Below, piece by piece: positions 25,130 through 34,220 of a DNA stretch of 64,000 nucleotides. Below the pieces are notes generated by a model, which worked only from the letters and a program-made list of their open reading frames with translations, searched no databases and was not told the DNA's origin. Source of the DNA: Cellulomonas carbonis. Its GTDB lineage: Bacteria; Actinomycetota; Actinomycetes; Actinomycetales; Cellulomonadaceae. Within the stretch, counting starts at the first letter, position 1. The number at the start of each line of letters is the position of its first letter. The DNA lies in the NCBI RefSeq assembly GCF_014636275.1, contig NZ_BMEB01000003.1:124001-188000 (forward strand), written 5' to 3'. The translations under genes and the position numbers were made by a program.

Positions 25130-25582
25130 TCAGCGGCGCCGGAGGAGGTCGATGAACTCGTCCGCCATCTCGAGCGTCCGGGCGAGCTCGGCCCGACGCT
25201 GCTCGGCCCGCACGACGAACGCGGCGAGGTGCTCGCGGGGGCCCTGCGGGTCGACGGCCGGGTCGGCGAGCGACTCGACGAGGTCGAGGACCTCGCGCAT
25301 CTCCTCGAGCGTGAAGCCGAGGGGCTTCATGCGTCGGATGAGCAGCAGGCGCTCGACGTCGTGCTGCGTGTAGAGGCGGAACCCGCCGTCGGTCCGACCT
25401 GACGGCCGGAGGACGCCGACCTCGTCGTAGTGGCGGAGCGTCCGCAGGGACAGCCCGGTCCGGTCCGCGACGGCGCCGATGTGCATCGTCGCGCCCGGGC
25501 CCGCGGACGGTGCCGTGCGGGGCGCCGTGGGCGGTGCAGGGGCGGACGGGGCCAGGGCCGCGTGCTCGGCGTCGTCGGCCAT
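25130..25582 (-). CDS. MerR-family transcriptional regulator
   Basis: The 150-residue protein has a 30-residue Ala/Pro-rich extension and then a MerR winged-helix domain: MHIGAVADRTGLSLRTLRHYDEVGVLRPSGRTDGGFRLY (from about residue 33). The C-terminal half is a long coiled-coil helix for dimerisation (RAEQRRAELARTLEMADEFIDLL) with no Cys, so it is not a metal or thiol sensor of the MerR/SoxR type. GAGGAG precedes the ATG. It diverges from a SulP transporter across a 28-bp near-palindrome that is probably its operator. Confidence 0.9.
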   Translation of the reverse strand: MADDAEHAALAPSAPAPPTAPRTAPSAGPGATMHIGAVADRTGLSLRTLRHYDEVGVLRPSGRTDGGFRLYTQHDVERLLLIRRMKPLGFTLEEMREVLDLVESLADPAVDPQGPREHLAAFVVRAEQRRAELARTLEMADEFIDLLRRR

Positions 25583-25612
25583 GGGTCGGGCTCCTCGGGT
25601 GGACGGTGGCGC

Positions 25613-25640
25613 AACCCTACCGTCACGTGAGGGTAGGGTT
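25613..25640. promoter_or_regulatory. 28-bp near-palindrome between merR and SulP genes (probable MerR operator)
   Basis: The sequence AACCCTACC, G, TCACGTGA, G, GGTAGGGTT reads the same on both strands apart from one mismatched pair. MerR proteins bind dyads that sit in the spacer of the promoter they control, so it probably controls both the regulator and the SulP transporter. Confidence 0.75.
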
Positions 25641-25766
25641 GCCGCCGGCTGACCGCCGCGAACGCGGTCGCCTCCCGTGCGCAGCGTCGCGTGCCCTCCC
25701 GTCCAGCCCGGCACGCCGGGCGCCCGGGTCGTGCACGCGCGGCCCCGCACCTCCTGGAGCAGCTGC

Positions 25767-27320
25767 ATGTCCGACGACGTCCGCGCGACCCTGCGCGACC
25801 CGGCGCCTCAGCCCCTGCCCGTCCGCGGTGCGCCCGAGGCCGACGAGTCCTTCTCGGTGCTCGGCGCGCTGCGGTCACCGCGTCGACTGCGTGTGGAGGT
25901 GCTCGCCGGGCTCGTCGTCGCGCTCGCGCTCATCCCCGAGGCGATCGCGTTCTCGATCATCGCCGGCGTCGACCCGCGCCTCGGGCTCTTCGCGTCGTTC
26001 ACCATGGCGGTCTCGATCGCGTTCCTCGGCGGGCGGCCCGCCATGATCTCGGCGGCGACCGGGGCCATCGCGCTCGTCATCGCGCCCGTCGCGCGCGAGC
26101 ACGGCGTGGACTACCTGCTGGCCACGGTGGTCGTCGGCGGCCTGCTGCAGGTCGTGCTCGGGGTGCTCGGCGTCGCGAGACTCATGCGCTTCATCCCGCG
26201 ATCGGTCATGGTCGGGTTCGTCAACGCGCTCGCGATCCTCATCTTCCTGTCGCAGGTGCCCCACCTCACGGGCGTGCCGTGGGCGGTCTACCCGCTCGTC
26301 GCGGTGGGCATCGCGATCATGGTGCTGATGCCGCGCTGGACGACGGTGGTGCCCGCCCCGCTCGTCGCGATCGTGCTCATCACGGCCGCGACGGTGCTCG
26401 CGGCGATCGCCGTCCCGACCGTCGGCGACGAGGGCGAGCTGCCCGAGTCGCTCCCGGCGCTGCTGATCCCGGACGTGCCGTGGACCCTGGAGACGCTGCA
26501 GATCATCGCGCCGTACGCGCTGGCGATGGCGCTCGTCGGGATCCTCGAGTCGCTGCTCACGGCGAAGCTCGTCGACGACGTCACGGACACCCACTCGAAC
26601 AAGACGCGTGAGGCCTGGGGTCAGGGTGCGGCGAACGTGATCACGGGGTTCTTCGGCGGCATGGGTGGCTGCGCGATGATCGGCCAGACGATGATCAACG
26701 TGAAGGTGTCGGGGGCGCGGACGCGGATCTCGACGTTCCTCGCCGGGGTGTTCCTGCTCGGGCTCGTCGTCGGCCTCGGCGACCTCGTCGCGATCATGCC
26801 GATGGCGGCGCTGGTCGCGGTGATGATCATGGTCTCGGTCGGCACGTTCGACTGGCACTCGGTGCACCCCGCGACGCTGCGCCGCATGCCGCGCTCCGAG
26901 ACGGCCGTCATGGTCGCGACCGTCGCCGTCACGGTGCTCACGCACAACCTCGCCTACGGCGTCGTCGTCGGCGTCCTCGTCGCGATGGTGCTGTTCGCGC
27001 GGCGGGTCGCGCACGTCACGTCGGTCACGCGCCTGGACGCGTCCGACGACGACGACCAGCGCGTCTACGCCGTCGAGGGCGAGCTGTTCTTCGCGTCGTC
27101 GAACGACCTCGTCTACCAGTTCGACTACTCGGGCGACCCGCACGAGATCGTCATCGACATGACGAAGGCGCACGTGTGGGACGCCTCGACGGTCGCGACG
27201 CTCGACGCGATCACCCACAAGTACGCGCGGCGGGGGAAGAGGGTCACGATCGTCGGGCTCAACCCCGACAGCGCCGCGCGGCACGACCGGCTCGCGGGGA
27301 ACCTCGGCGCGGGTCACTGA
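25767..27320 (+). CDS. SulP-family inorganic anion transporter with STAS domain
   Basis: The 517-residue protein has the SulP core of about 11-14 helices starting LAGLVVALALIPEAIAFSIIAGVDPRLGLFAS (split across residues 45-75) and the later GMGGCAMIGQTMINVKVSGARTR block. A C-terminal STAS domain starts at about residue 430 (YAVEGELFFASSNDL, then DMTKAHVWDASTVATLD). SulP carriers transport sulfate, bicarbonate or other anions; substrate cannot be fixed from sequence. The ATG at 25767 has GGAG about nine bases upstream. Expression is probably controlled by the divergent MerR regulator. Confidence 0.88.
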   Translation: MSDDVRATLRDPAPQPLPVRGAPEADESFSVLGALRSPRRLRVEVLAGLVVALALIPEAIAFSIIAGVDPRLGLFASFTMAVSIAFLGGRPAMISAATGAIALVIAPVAREHGVDYLLATVVVGGLLQVVLGVLGVARLMRFIPRSVMVGFVNALAILIFLSQVPHLTGVPWAVYPLVAVGIAIMVLMPRWTTVVPAPLVAIVLITAATVLAAIAVPTVGDEGELPESLPALLIPDVPWTLETLQIIAPYALAMALVGILESLLTAKLVDDVTDTHSNKTREAWGQGAANVITGFFGGMGGCAMIGQTMINVKVSGARTRISTFLAGVFLLGLVVGLGDLVAIMPMAALVAVMIMVSVGTFDWHSVHPATLRRMPRSETAVMVATVAVTVLTHNLAYGVVVGVLVAMVLFARRVAHVTSVTRLDASDDDDQRVYAVEGELFFASSNDLVYQFDYSGDPHEIVIDMTKAHVWDASTVATLDAITHKYARRGKRVTIVGLNPDSAARHDRLAGNLGAGH

Positions 27321-27379
27321 GCCGGGTCGGCGCGGCGGGCGCCGGGGCGGCACGGCTGGGCGAGCGGGTCGTGCGGACG

Positions 27380-27385
27380 TAGCCT
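27380..27385 (+). promoter_or_regulatory. Leaderless -10 element of the PQQ-like propeller gene
   Basis: TAGCCT is followed by six bases and the ATG at 27392, fixing that start codon. Confidence 0.65.
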
Positions 27386-27391
27386 GACGGG

Positions 27392-28819
27392 ATGGCCCGG
27401 GGCGGCGACGGGATGGTCGACGTCGAGCTCGACGAGCCGCCGCTCGAGGGTGAGCCGGCGGCCGCTCGTGGCCGCCCTGCAGCGCCGGCCGGTCCGCTCG
27501 GTGACCGCCTGCGCCGCGCCGCCCGACGTCGCTGGCCGGTCGCCGTCGTCGCGGTCCTGGTGCTGGGCGTGTCGGCGCGCGTGTCCGACGCCGCGGCGGC
27601 ACGCGACGACGCGGCCGTGGTCGCCGGCTTCTCGGCCGTCCCCGGGGTCGCACCCTCCCTGCGCGTCGCTCCTCGGGAGGTGTGGCGCGTCGAGGGCCGC
27701 GCGCAGACCGTCGCCGGGCTCGTCCTGACCCACGGCAGCACGCCCGACGGCGTCGTCCTCACGGCCCGGGACGCGACGGGCGACGTCGTCTGGACCGCTC
27801 CCGTCCCGACCGACCGCGCGTCGCCCGCGGCGGGTGGTGCGCGTCCCGACTGCGCCGCCGCGGACGACGTCCTGGTGTGCGAGGTCACCGGCGGCGGGGT
27901 GCGCGCGCCCAACACGGACGCCGTCCTCGGCGGGCCGCCCGACATGCTGCTCACGGTGCGCGCCGACGACGGCACGACGGTGCGGGTCGAGGACGCGACG
28001 GACGTCGTCGACGTGGCCGTCGCGGACGCCGACGTCGTCGTCGCGCGGGTCGAGGGCGGGTTCGTCCGCGTGGAGCGAGCCGACCCGCGCACGGGCGAGG
28101 TCCGGTGGTCCACCCCGCTGCCGCAGCCTCTCGCCGACGGCGTGCCGCCCGAGACGGTGGCGATCGACGTCGAGGCAGGGCTCGTGACCGTCGAGGACGC
28201 GCTGGGTGCGGTGATCGACGTCGACGACGGGACGCTCGTCGGCGCGTGGCCACGACCGCCCGCGGGCCCGATCACGGTCGACGCGACGACCGTCGGGTTC
28301 ACGGTGTGGCGGCCCGCCGTCGGCGCGTCGTGGTTCGACCGCGACGGCTCGGTCGGCGCGTGGTTCCCGGGCGACCCGGTCCGGACCGAGGTGTCGGACG
28401 GGTCGGCGCCCGAGATGGTGCTCGTGCGCGTCGACGGGTCCCTCCAGGCGGTGGACGTCCGGGAGGGGTTCCACCTGTGGACGCGGTCGGGTGTCGAGCG
28501 GGTGCTCCTGCGCATCGACGGCCTCGTCGCGCTCGAGGGCGACGGGGCCGTGCGCGTCGTCGACCTGCGCACCGGTGACCTGCTGTGGAGCGTCGGGGTG
28601 CCGGGCGACCGCGGCCCCGACCAGGCCGCCGTGACCGACGGCGTGCGGCTCCTCGTGCTCGCCGAGCGCGACGGCGCGCGCCGCCTCGTCGCGCGGGACC
28701 TGCGGACCGGCAGCGAGCGCTGGTCGACCCCGCTGCAGCCCGGCCGGGCGGGCCCCGCCGTCGATGGTGGCCTGCTCGTGTCCCGCGAGGGCCGCGACCA
28801 CGTCGTCTGGGGCGGGTAG
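27392..28819 (+). CDS. PQQ-like beta-propeller membrane-anchored protein
   Basis: The 475-residue protein has a cytosolic N-terminus, one membrane helix (about 50-66) and an outer domain of repeated blades: VWTAPVP, EVRWSTPLPQ, LLWSVGVPG and ERWSTPLQPG are the recurring tryptophan-containing ends of PQQ/YncE-like blades. No PQQ-ligand residues are evident, so it is likely a binding or scaffold propeller. A smaller lipoprotein of the same general type occurs at 51511. It ends at a tail-to-tail gap containing a dispersed palindrome and a terminator. Confidence 0.8.
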   Translation: MARGGDGMVDVELDEPPLEGEPAAARGRPAAPAGPLGDRLRRAARRRWPVAVVAVLVLGVSARVSDAAAARDDAAVVAGFSAVPGVAPSLRVAPREVWRVEGRAQTVAGLVLTHGSTPDGVVLTARDATGDVVWTAPVPTDRASPAAGGARPDCAAADDVLVCEVTGGGVRAPNTDAVLGGPPDMLLTVRADDGTTVRVEDATDVVDVAVADADVVVARVEGGFVRVERADPRTGEVRWSTPLPQPLADGVPPETVAIDVEAGLVTVEDALGAVIDVDDGTLVGAWPRPPAGPITVDATTVGFTVWRPAVGASWFDRDGSVGAWFPGDPVRTEVSDGSAPEMVLVRVDGSLQAVDVREGFHLWTRSGVERVLLRIDGLVALEGDGAVRVVDLRTGDLLWSVGVPGDRGPDQAAVTDGVRLLVLAERDGARRLVARDLRTGSERWSTPLQPGRAGPAVDGGLLVSREGRDHVVWGG

Positions 28820-28891
28820 GCGCCCGGTCCGGTGGTGGCTGTCTCGGCCGGGAGCGGCGGTGTGTCGGTCGGACCGCCCCCGGACATCGTC

Positions 28892-28958
28892 GAGTTCGCG
28901 CTTCTGGTGCCGAGTTCGCGTTCCTGCGACGCGAGTTCGGCCGAAGGACGCGAACTCG
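28892..28958. repeat. Dispersed palindromic element, copy A
   Basis: Two direct copies of CGAGTTCGCG (28891-28900 and 28911-28920) are followed by CGCGAGTTCG and an inverted CGCGAACTCG (28949-28958). The same order of blocks, with only the spacers changed, is found at 50773-50840. Both copies lie between convergent genes. The 324-base gap from 28820 to 29142 otherwise holds only the terminator at 29034. Confidence 0.82.
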
Positions 28959-29033
28959 GCGTCGGAAGGTCGCCGCGCCTTCCGCCTCGTGATCCCGCTG
29001 GCGACGTGCGAGCTCGCCGTCGGGCCGACGACG

Positions 29034-29068
29034 ACGGGGCGGGCTGGTTCGTGACCAGCCCGCCCCGT
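29034..29068. terminator. Perfect 15-bp hairpin, bidirectional terminator
   Basis: ACGGGGCGGGCTGGT (29034-29048) and ACCAGCCCGCCCCGT (29054-29068) are exact reverse complements around five bases. It separates the propeller gene from the convergent YhgE-like gene. Confidence 0.85.
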
Positions 29069-29142
29069 CCGGATCGCACCGTCCCGTCCATCGCACCGCC
29101 CCGTCAGCACCGGCCCCGCGCCGCGGGCCGGTCCGCGCCGGG

Positions 29143-32100
29143 CTACAGGAAGCGGCGGCGCAGCGGGAGGGCGACCGCGCCCAGCCCGAACAGCGCGGCG
29201 GCGGCGATCCCGCGGCCGAGCGTGCCCGCGCTCGAGCCGTCGACGGCGGCGATGTCGAGCGAGTACGCCGTCATCGCCGCAGCCCCGTCGGGAGCCCCGT
29301 ACGCCATGCCCTCCTCCTCGGCGCGCTGCGTGCCCGCCTCGATGACGGCGTACTTGACGCCGTAGTCGGCGGCCGTCGCGGCACCCGTCTCGACGAGCAC
29401 CGAGGTGCCCTCGTCGGAGAGCCGCTTCGCGCCGTCGACCAGCGCCGGAGCGCCCGCGGCCGCCTCGGTCAGGCCGTCGGCGAGGAGCACCGCCCCGTCG
29501 CCCGCGTCGGCGAGGCCCGCCGCGAGCTCGGCGCTCCCGGCCGCGAGCTGGTCGGTCCCGTCGACGAGCCGGCCCGTCCCGGCCGCGAGCTCGTCCGCGC
29601 CGTCGTCGAGCGCCGTGGCACCCGCGACGAGTGGGCCCGACCCCTCGGCGAGCGTCCCCGCGCCGTCGGCCAGCGTGCCGGCACCGGCCGCGAGGGTCGT
29701 CGCCCCCGCGTGCAGCGCGGCGGTCCCGACGGCGAGCGCCGCCGACCCCGTGCTGAGCGCGCCCGTCCCCGCGGCCAGCCGCGCCGCACCCTCGCGCAGC
29801 GTGGTCGTGCCCGTGGCCAGCGCCCCCGCACCCGTGCTGAGCGTGGTGGTCCCGGCGGCGAGCGTCGACGCGCCGACGCGCAGCGCGCCCGTGCCGTCGG
29901 CGAGCGTCCCGGCGCCCGTGCTCAGCGCTGCGGCACCCGCCGAGAGCCGGCCGAGTCCGGCGAGCAGCTCGTCGGCACCCGCGAGGATCTGGGTCGTGCC
30001 TGCCTCGAGCGACGCGGTGCCCCCGCGGATCGTGCCGTCCGCGACCGTCTGGCCCTCGGTGCCGACCGCTCCCTGCACGCTCGCGACGACGGTCGTGACG
30101 AGCTGGTCGATCCCGCCGCCGACGCGCACGAGCCCGCCGTCGAGCCCGCCGTCGAGCCCGGCCTCGTCCCCGCACACCGCCGACGTCGTCGCGGCGTCGA
30201 GCCCGCCGAGCCCGCACTGCAGACGCCACACGCCCGGCACGACGCCGTCGGTCAGCACCCCGCCGAGCACCTGGAGCCCGGGCCCGAGCGGGACGACCGG
30301 CGCGGGCGGCGTCGTGTAGAGCGCCGCGACCGCCTCGAGCGTCGCGCGCTCGGTGCCGCTCTTGGTCTGCGCGACCCCGCTGACGAACGCCCCGAGCTGC
30401 GCGAGCCGCTGCGCGTTGCCGGGCTCCGCGACGACGACGGTCGCACCCGTGTCCGCGAGCACCGTCAGGAGCGCGCCGAGCTGCCCTGCCGTGGTCCGCA
30501 GCGACGTCGCGCCGGCCTGGAGCTGCGTGATGCCCGCGCGGAGGTCGGCGACGCCCTCGACGAGGGGAGCGGCCTGCGCGGGGACCGCACCCACGCCGTC
30601 GTGCAGCTGCGCGAGGCCCGCGTCGAGCCGGTCGAGCCCGCCCTGCACCTGCCGGAGGCCGTCGAGCAGCGCGGGTGCCTCGCCGCCGGCCGTCGTGAGG
30701 CCCGCGTCGAGCTGCGCGGCGCCCGCGGCGAGCGACCGCGCGCCGTCGTCGGCGCTCGCGGTGCCCGCGGCGAGGGTCCGTGCGCCCGCGTCGAGCTGCG
30801 TCGCGCCCGCCGCGAGGTCCTGCGCGCCGTCGTCGACCTGGGCGGTCCCGGCAGCGAGCGCCTGGGCTCCCTCGTCCACCTGGCCCGTGCCGTCGGCGAG
30901 CGTCGCCGCGCCGTCGTCGACCTGGTCTGCGCCGGCGGCGAGGTCCTGCGCACCCGCGGCCGCCTTGTCGGCACCGTCGGCGAGCGCCTTGGCGCCCGCG
31001 CCGACGCGCAGCACGCCGTCGGCGAGCTGGGCCGTACCCGTGTTCAGCCGCCGCACGCCCGCGTCGAGCTCGCGTGCGCCGTCGTCGAGGTCGGCGGCAC
31101 CGTCGGCGAGCCGCCCCGCGCCCGGGACGGCCTCGCCCGCGAGGCCCTCGGACAGCGTGCGCGCGCCGGCCTCGAGCTGCCGGAGCCCGTCGAGCAGGGT
31201 CGCGGCGCCGTCGTGCAGCCGCAGCAGGTTGGCGTCGATCTCGCTCGCGCCCGCGGTGAGCGCGATGCCGCTCTCGGCGCCGCCCGCGTAGCTCGCCGCG
31301 CCGCCGCGGAACGACGGCGACTCGAGCGGCCGCACGGGCAGCACCGACACGTTCGCCGCGGGGACGACGCCGTCGCGGATCGTCGCGGTGTACCCGAACT
31401 CCGCCGTGGGCGACCCGATCGGGGGGAACAGCGTCATCGTGAAGGACAGCTTGGTGCCGCCCCGGCCGTCGCCCGCGATCGACGCCTCACCCGAGCTCAC
31501 CGCGGTGAACGACGACGGCAGCACGGTCGTGAGCTGGCCGACCATCGGGATGACCGTCTCGGCGGTCGCGGTCGCGGTGCCGCCGTGCCCGTCGTCGTAC
31601 GTGACCTGGTCCTCGCGGACCGTGAGGTTGCGGACGGTGTAGCGGACCTCGAGCTCGCCGCTGCGCCCGACGACGGCGCCCGGCGTGACCGGCTCGCCGT
31701 CGAGCAGGTACGTGACCTCGACGCCCACGGGCAGGTCGCCGTCGTGGTCGGAGACCGTGCGCAGGCGGCGCTCGCCGTCGACCTCGACCGTCGCGCGCAT
31801 CGCGCCGTCCTGCACCGAGAAGCCGCCGAACGCGTCGAGGTTGCGCAGGCCGTCGGTCGACGTCGGGTTGACGACGGTCGCGGTGCCCGAGCCGGTGAAG
31901 GACAGCTGCTCGTACAGGCGCGCCTCGCGGACGCGGCCCGTGGCGTCGAGCTTGGCCTGGACGGTCTCGGTGTTGACGATCGTGAGCCCGCCGTCGTCGG
32001 TCGTCGCGGCGGCCGCACCCGCGGTCGCGAACGGTGACGCGAGCAGCGCGACCAGCGGCACGCTCGCGACGGCGGTGACCGTGCGGCGGGTCGCGCGGCG

Positions 32101-32175
32101 GCGCGACTCCGTGGTGGGGACGGGGGAGGCGGCGGGGCTGGTCCCGGGCGTGGCCCGGCGGTGGCGGTGGGTCAC
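29143..32175 (-). CDS. YhgE/Pip-type cell-surface protein with heptad (xxxLxxG) repeats
   Basis: The 1010-residue protein starts with a signal peptide (about residues 30-55), followed by a beta-rich N-terminal domain to about 300. Residues about 300-950 are dominated by seven-residue repeats of the type LxxGxxx (for example LAAGTAQVDDGAQDLAAGA), the TIGR03057-like X-X-X-Leu-X-X-Gly heptads of YhgE/Pip proteins. Two non-repeat islands interrupt them, one with Cys pairs (LQCGLG and SAVCGDEAG). A final hydrophobic segment and RRRF tail anchor it. Family members act in secretion or phage/bacteriocin adsorption; role here unknown. It follows the gene at 32177 by one base and shares its operon. Confidence 0.88.
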   Translation of the reverse strand: MTHRHRRATPGTSPAASPVPTTESRRRATRRTVTAVASVPLVALLASPFATAGAAAATTDDGGLTIVNTETVQAKLDATGRVREARLYEQLSFTGSGTATVVNPTSTDGLRNLDAFGGFSVQDGAMRATVEVDGERRLRTVSDHDGDLPVGVEVTYLLDGEPVTPGAVVGRSGELEVRYTVRNLTVREDQVTYDDGHGGTATATAETVIPMVGQLTTVLPSSFTAVSSGEASIAGDGRGGTKLSFTMTLFPPIGSPTAEFGYTATIRDGVVPAANVSVLPVRPLESPSFRGGAASYAGGAESGIALTAGASEIDANLLRLHDGAATLLDGLRQLEAGARTLSEGLAGEAVPGAGRLADGAADLDDGARELDAGVRRLNTGTAQLADGVLRVGAGAKALADGADKAAAGAQDLAAGADQVDDGAATLADGTGQVDEGAQALAAGTAQVDDGAQDLAAGATQLDAGARTLAAGTASADDGARSLAAGAAQLDAGLTTAGGEAPALLDGLRQVQGGLDRLDAGLAQLHDGVGAVPAQAAPLVEGVADLRAGITQLQAGATSLRTTAGQLGALLTVLADTGATVVVAEPGNAQRLAQLGAFVSGVAQTKSGTERATLEAVAALYTTPPAPVVPLGPGLQVLGGVLTDGVVPGVWRLQCGLGGLDAATTSAVCGDEAGLDGGLDGGLVRVGGGIDQLVTTVVASVQGAVGTEGQTVADGTIRGGTASLEAGTTQILAGADELLAGLGRLSAGAAALSTGAGTLADGTGALRVGASTLAAGTTTLSTGAGALATGTTTLREGAARLAAGTGALSTGSAALAVGTAALHAGATTLAAGAGTLADGAGTLAEGSGPLVAGATALDDGADELAAGTGRLVDGTDQLAAGSAELAAGLADAGDGAVLLADGLTEAAAGAPALVDGAKRLSDEGTSVLVETGAATAADYGVKYAVIEAGTQRAEEEGMAYGAPDGAAAMTAYSLDIAAVDGSSAGTLGRGIAAAALFGLGAVALPLRRRFL

Positions 32176-32176
32176 G

Positions 32177-32917
32177 TCAGGCCTCCGGGAAGAGCTCGAA
32201 CGGGCGGGACACGAGCGGCGCGGACGTCCGGGCGGACTTCGGGGCGGACCGCTCGGGGGACGTGCGGGCGGACGGCTCGCCCGCCCTCGGGAACGGGTGC
32301 ACCACGCCGGTGGCGGTGGCAGCGGCGGGCTCCGGGGCGGCCGCGGTGCGGGCGGGCGTCGGGGTGACCTGCTCGGCGGTGCGCTCGCGGCGACGGCGCG
32401 GGCCGGCGTCGTCGTCCGCGTCGTCGTCAGCGGTCTCGTGCCCGGGCGCGACGAGCGCCGCCGCGACGAACCCGAGGCCCGCCGCGACGAGCACGGCGGT
32501 CGCCTGCGCGGGTGAGGTGCTGAGGAACGCGGTCGGGTTGGCCGTGTAGGCGGTCTCGTACGCGCCGGCCATCGCGCCCGCGCCGAGCAGCGCGGCCCAC
32601 AGCGGGAGCCGGCCGCCGCTCGCGACGGCGACGACGACGCACAGCGCGACGACCGCGACGACCGCGACCGTGCGGCCGCTCGTCGCGTCGGGCAGGGCGA
32701 CGGCGCGCAGCAGGTAACCGGCCCACGCGGCGAGCAGGCCGAGCGCGAACGCCCCGGCCCGGCGTGCAGGGGTGGCGGCGGGGACGAGCGCGAGCGCGCC
32801 GCCGACGGCGAGGCCGAGCAGGGCGACGCCGAGCACCTCGGGACCGACGAGACCGGAGACGACGACCGTGAGCGCGGCGGCGATCGCGAGCGCGACGCCG
32901 GCGAGCAGCTGGGACAT
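32177..32917 (-). CDS. Multi-pass membrane protein of unknown function
   Basis: The 246-residue protein has about six hydrophobic segments in its first 160 residues, then a hydrophilic tail of about 85 residues rich in Arg, Pro, Thr and Ala. No family is recognised. The ATG is preceded by AGGTGG at four bases. Its stop is one base before the start of the YhgE/Pip-type gene, whose ribosome-binding site GGAGG lies in this gene's end, so they are co-translated. A link to envelope or secretion is inferred from that partner. Confidence 0.72.
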   Translation of the reverse strand: MSQLLAGVALAIAAALTVVVSGLVGPEVLGVALLGLAVGGALALVPAATPARRAGAFALGLLAAWAGYLLRAVALPDATSGRTVAVVAVVALCVVVAVASGGRLPLWAALLGAGAMAGAYETAYTANPTAFLSTSPAQATAVLVAAGLGFVAAALVAPGHETADDDADDDAGPRRRRERTAEQVTPTPARTAAAPEPAAATATGVVHPFPRAGEPSARTSPERSAPKSARTSAPLVSRPFELFPEA

Positions 32918-33133
32918 GGACCACCTCGTTGTGGTGTGCGGGAGGGAGCGTCGGGGGCATCGCGAGGGCGGCGCCCGACCCCGTTGTCGTACGCCGCCCC
33001 GCGAGTGAGAGGTTTCTAGCAGCGACACGAAGTCTCCGGACCCCCGGTACTAGGTACTTTCTTCCCAGGGAGACGGATCGTTATGCGGCTGTGACCTTGG
33101 CCACACTCCCGGCGAGGCTGCGAGAGTGTGCTC

Positions 33134-34087
33134 ATGACCAGCACGGATGCCCCCGACCGCGCGCGAGCGCTCGTCTCGCCCGAGGCCCTCGACGCCCTGC
33201 TGCGCGAGCGGCCCGACCTGCTCGTGGTCGACGTCCGGTGGGCGCTCGCGGGCCCCGAGCGCGCCGCGTACGAGGCCGCGCACGTCCCCGGCGCGGTGTT
33301 CTGCGACCTCGACGCCGAGCTCGCCGCGCCCCCCGGCGACGGCGGCCGCCACCCGCTGCCCGACCCCGACGCGCTGCTCGGGACCCTGCGGCGCCTCGGC
33401 GTCTCGCCCGGCCGGACGGTCGTGGCGTACGACGGCGGCCACGGCGCGGCGGCCGCCCGGCTGTGGTGGGTGCTGCGCTGGGTCGGGCACGACGACGTGC
33501 GCGTGCTCGACGGCGGGTTCGCGGCGTGGTGCGAGGTGGGCCTGCCCGTCGAGTCGGGGTGGGTCGAGCCGACCGCCGCCGACGACGCCGTCGTGCACCC
33601 GGGCGCCATGCCGACCGTGACCGCCGACGACGTGCTCGCGGGTCGCGCCGGGCTCGTCGTCGACGCGCGGACGCCGGAGCGCTTCCGGGGCGAGGCCGAG
33701 CCGGTGGATCCTGTCGCGGGGCACATCCCGGGGGCGGTGTCGCTGCCGGTCGCGGACGTGCAGGCCGACGGCGGCCGGTACCGGCCGGCCGGGGAGCTGG
33801 CCGGCGTGTTCGCCGCGGTGGGCGCCGGTGGTGCGACCGGGGCCGCGGGTGCCGGGACAGGCGGCGGGATCAACCACAGGGCCGACGACAGGGTCGACGA
33901 CAGCCCCGGCGATGGCGACGACGACGACGCCGCGCGCCCCGCCCTCACGGCGTCGTGCGGGTCCGGTGTCACGGCCGCACAGCTCGTCCTCGCCGCGCAC
34001 GAGGCCGGGGTGCCCGTCGCGCTCTACCCGGGCTCGTGGTCGGGGTGGATCCGCGACCCCTCCCGGCCGGTCGCGACGGGCGCCTGA
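33134..34087 (+). CDS. Thiosulfate/3-mercaptopyruvate sulfurtransferase (tandem rhodanese) with acidic insert
   Basis: The 317-residue protein has two rhodanese domains. The first (about 12-135) is structural, with WALAGPERAAYEAAHVPGAVF. The second (about 150-310) has VVDARTPERFRGE and GHIPGAVSLPVAD and ends in the active loop TASCGSGVTAAQL with the catalytic Cys. Between VFAAVGAGG and that loop lies an insert of about 40 residues, Gly/Ala-rich and then acidic (DDRVDDSPGDGDDDD), absent from typical SseA. Such enzymes transfer sulfane sulfur to cyanide or thiols. An alternative GTG start lies six bases upstream. The upstream gap contains no gene. Confidence 0.87.
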   Translation: MTSTDAPDRARALVSPEALDALLRERPDLLVVDVRWALAGPERAAYEAAHVPGAVFCDLDAELAAPPGDGGRHPLPDPDALLGTLRRLGVSPGRTVVAYDGGHGAAAARLWWVLRWVGHDDVRVLDGGFAAWCEVGLPVESGWVEPTAADDAVVHPGAMPTVTADDVLAGRAGLVVDARTPERFRGEAEPVDPVAGHIPGAVSLPVADVQADGGRYRPAGELAGVFAAVGAGGATGAAGAGTGGGINHRADDRVDDSPGDGDDDDAARPALTASCGSGVTAAQLVLAAHEAGVPVALYPGSWSGWIRDPSRPVATGA

Positions 34088-34108
34088 GCCCCGCGACCGT
34101 AGTCCCCG

Positions 34109-34159
34109 CCTTGCGTGAAGACCTCTGACCGGAAGGCGACCCGAACGCTTCACGCAAGG
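34109..34159. terminator. 12-bp inverted repeat after the sulfurtransferase
   Basis: CCTTGCGTGAAG (34109-34120) and CTTCACGCAAGG (34148-34159) are exact reverse complements around 27 bases. Position 22 bases after the stop suits a terminator; the long loop makes it less certain. Confidence 0.6.
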
Positions 34160-34220
34160 GTGGTCTGCCGGGGCTGCCCCACCCGCGCACCCCACGAGCC
34201 CTCACGGCAGGATGGGCCGC

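Noticed and set aside
33039..33060. GTACTAGGTAC-like near palindrome upstream of the sulfurtransferase
   Set aside because: Imperfect, short, and without a matching regulator nearby; too weak to call an operator.
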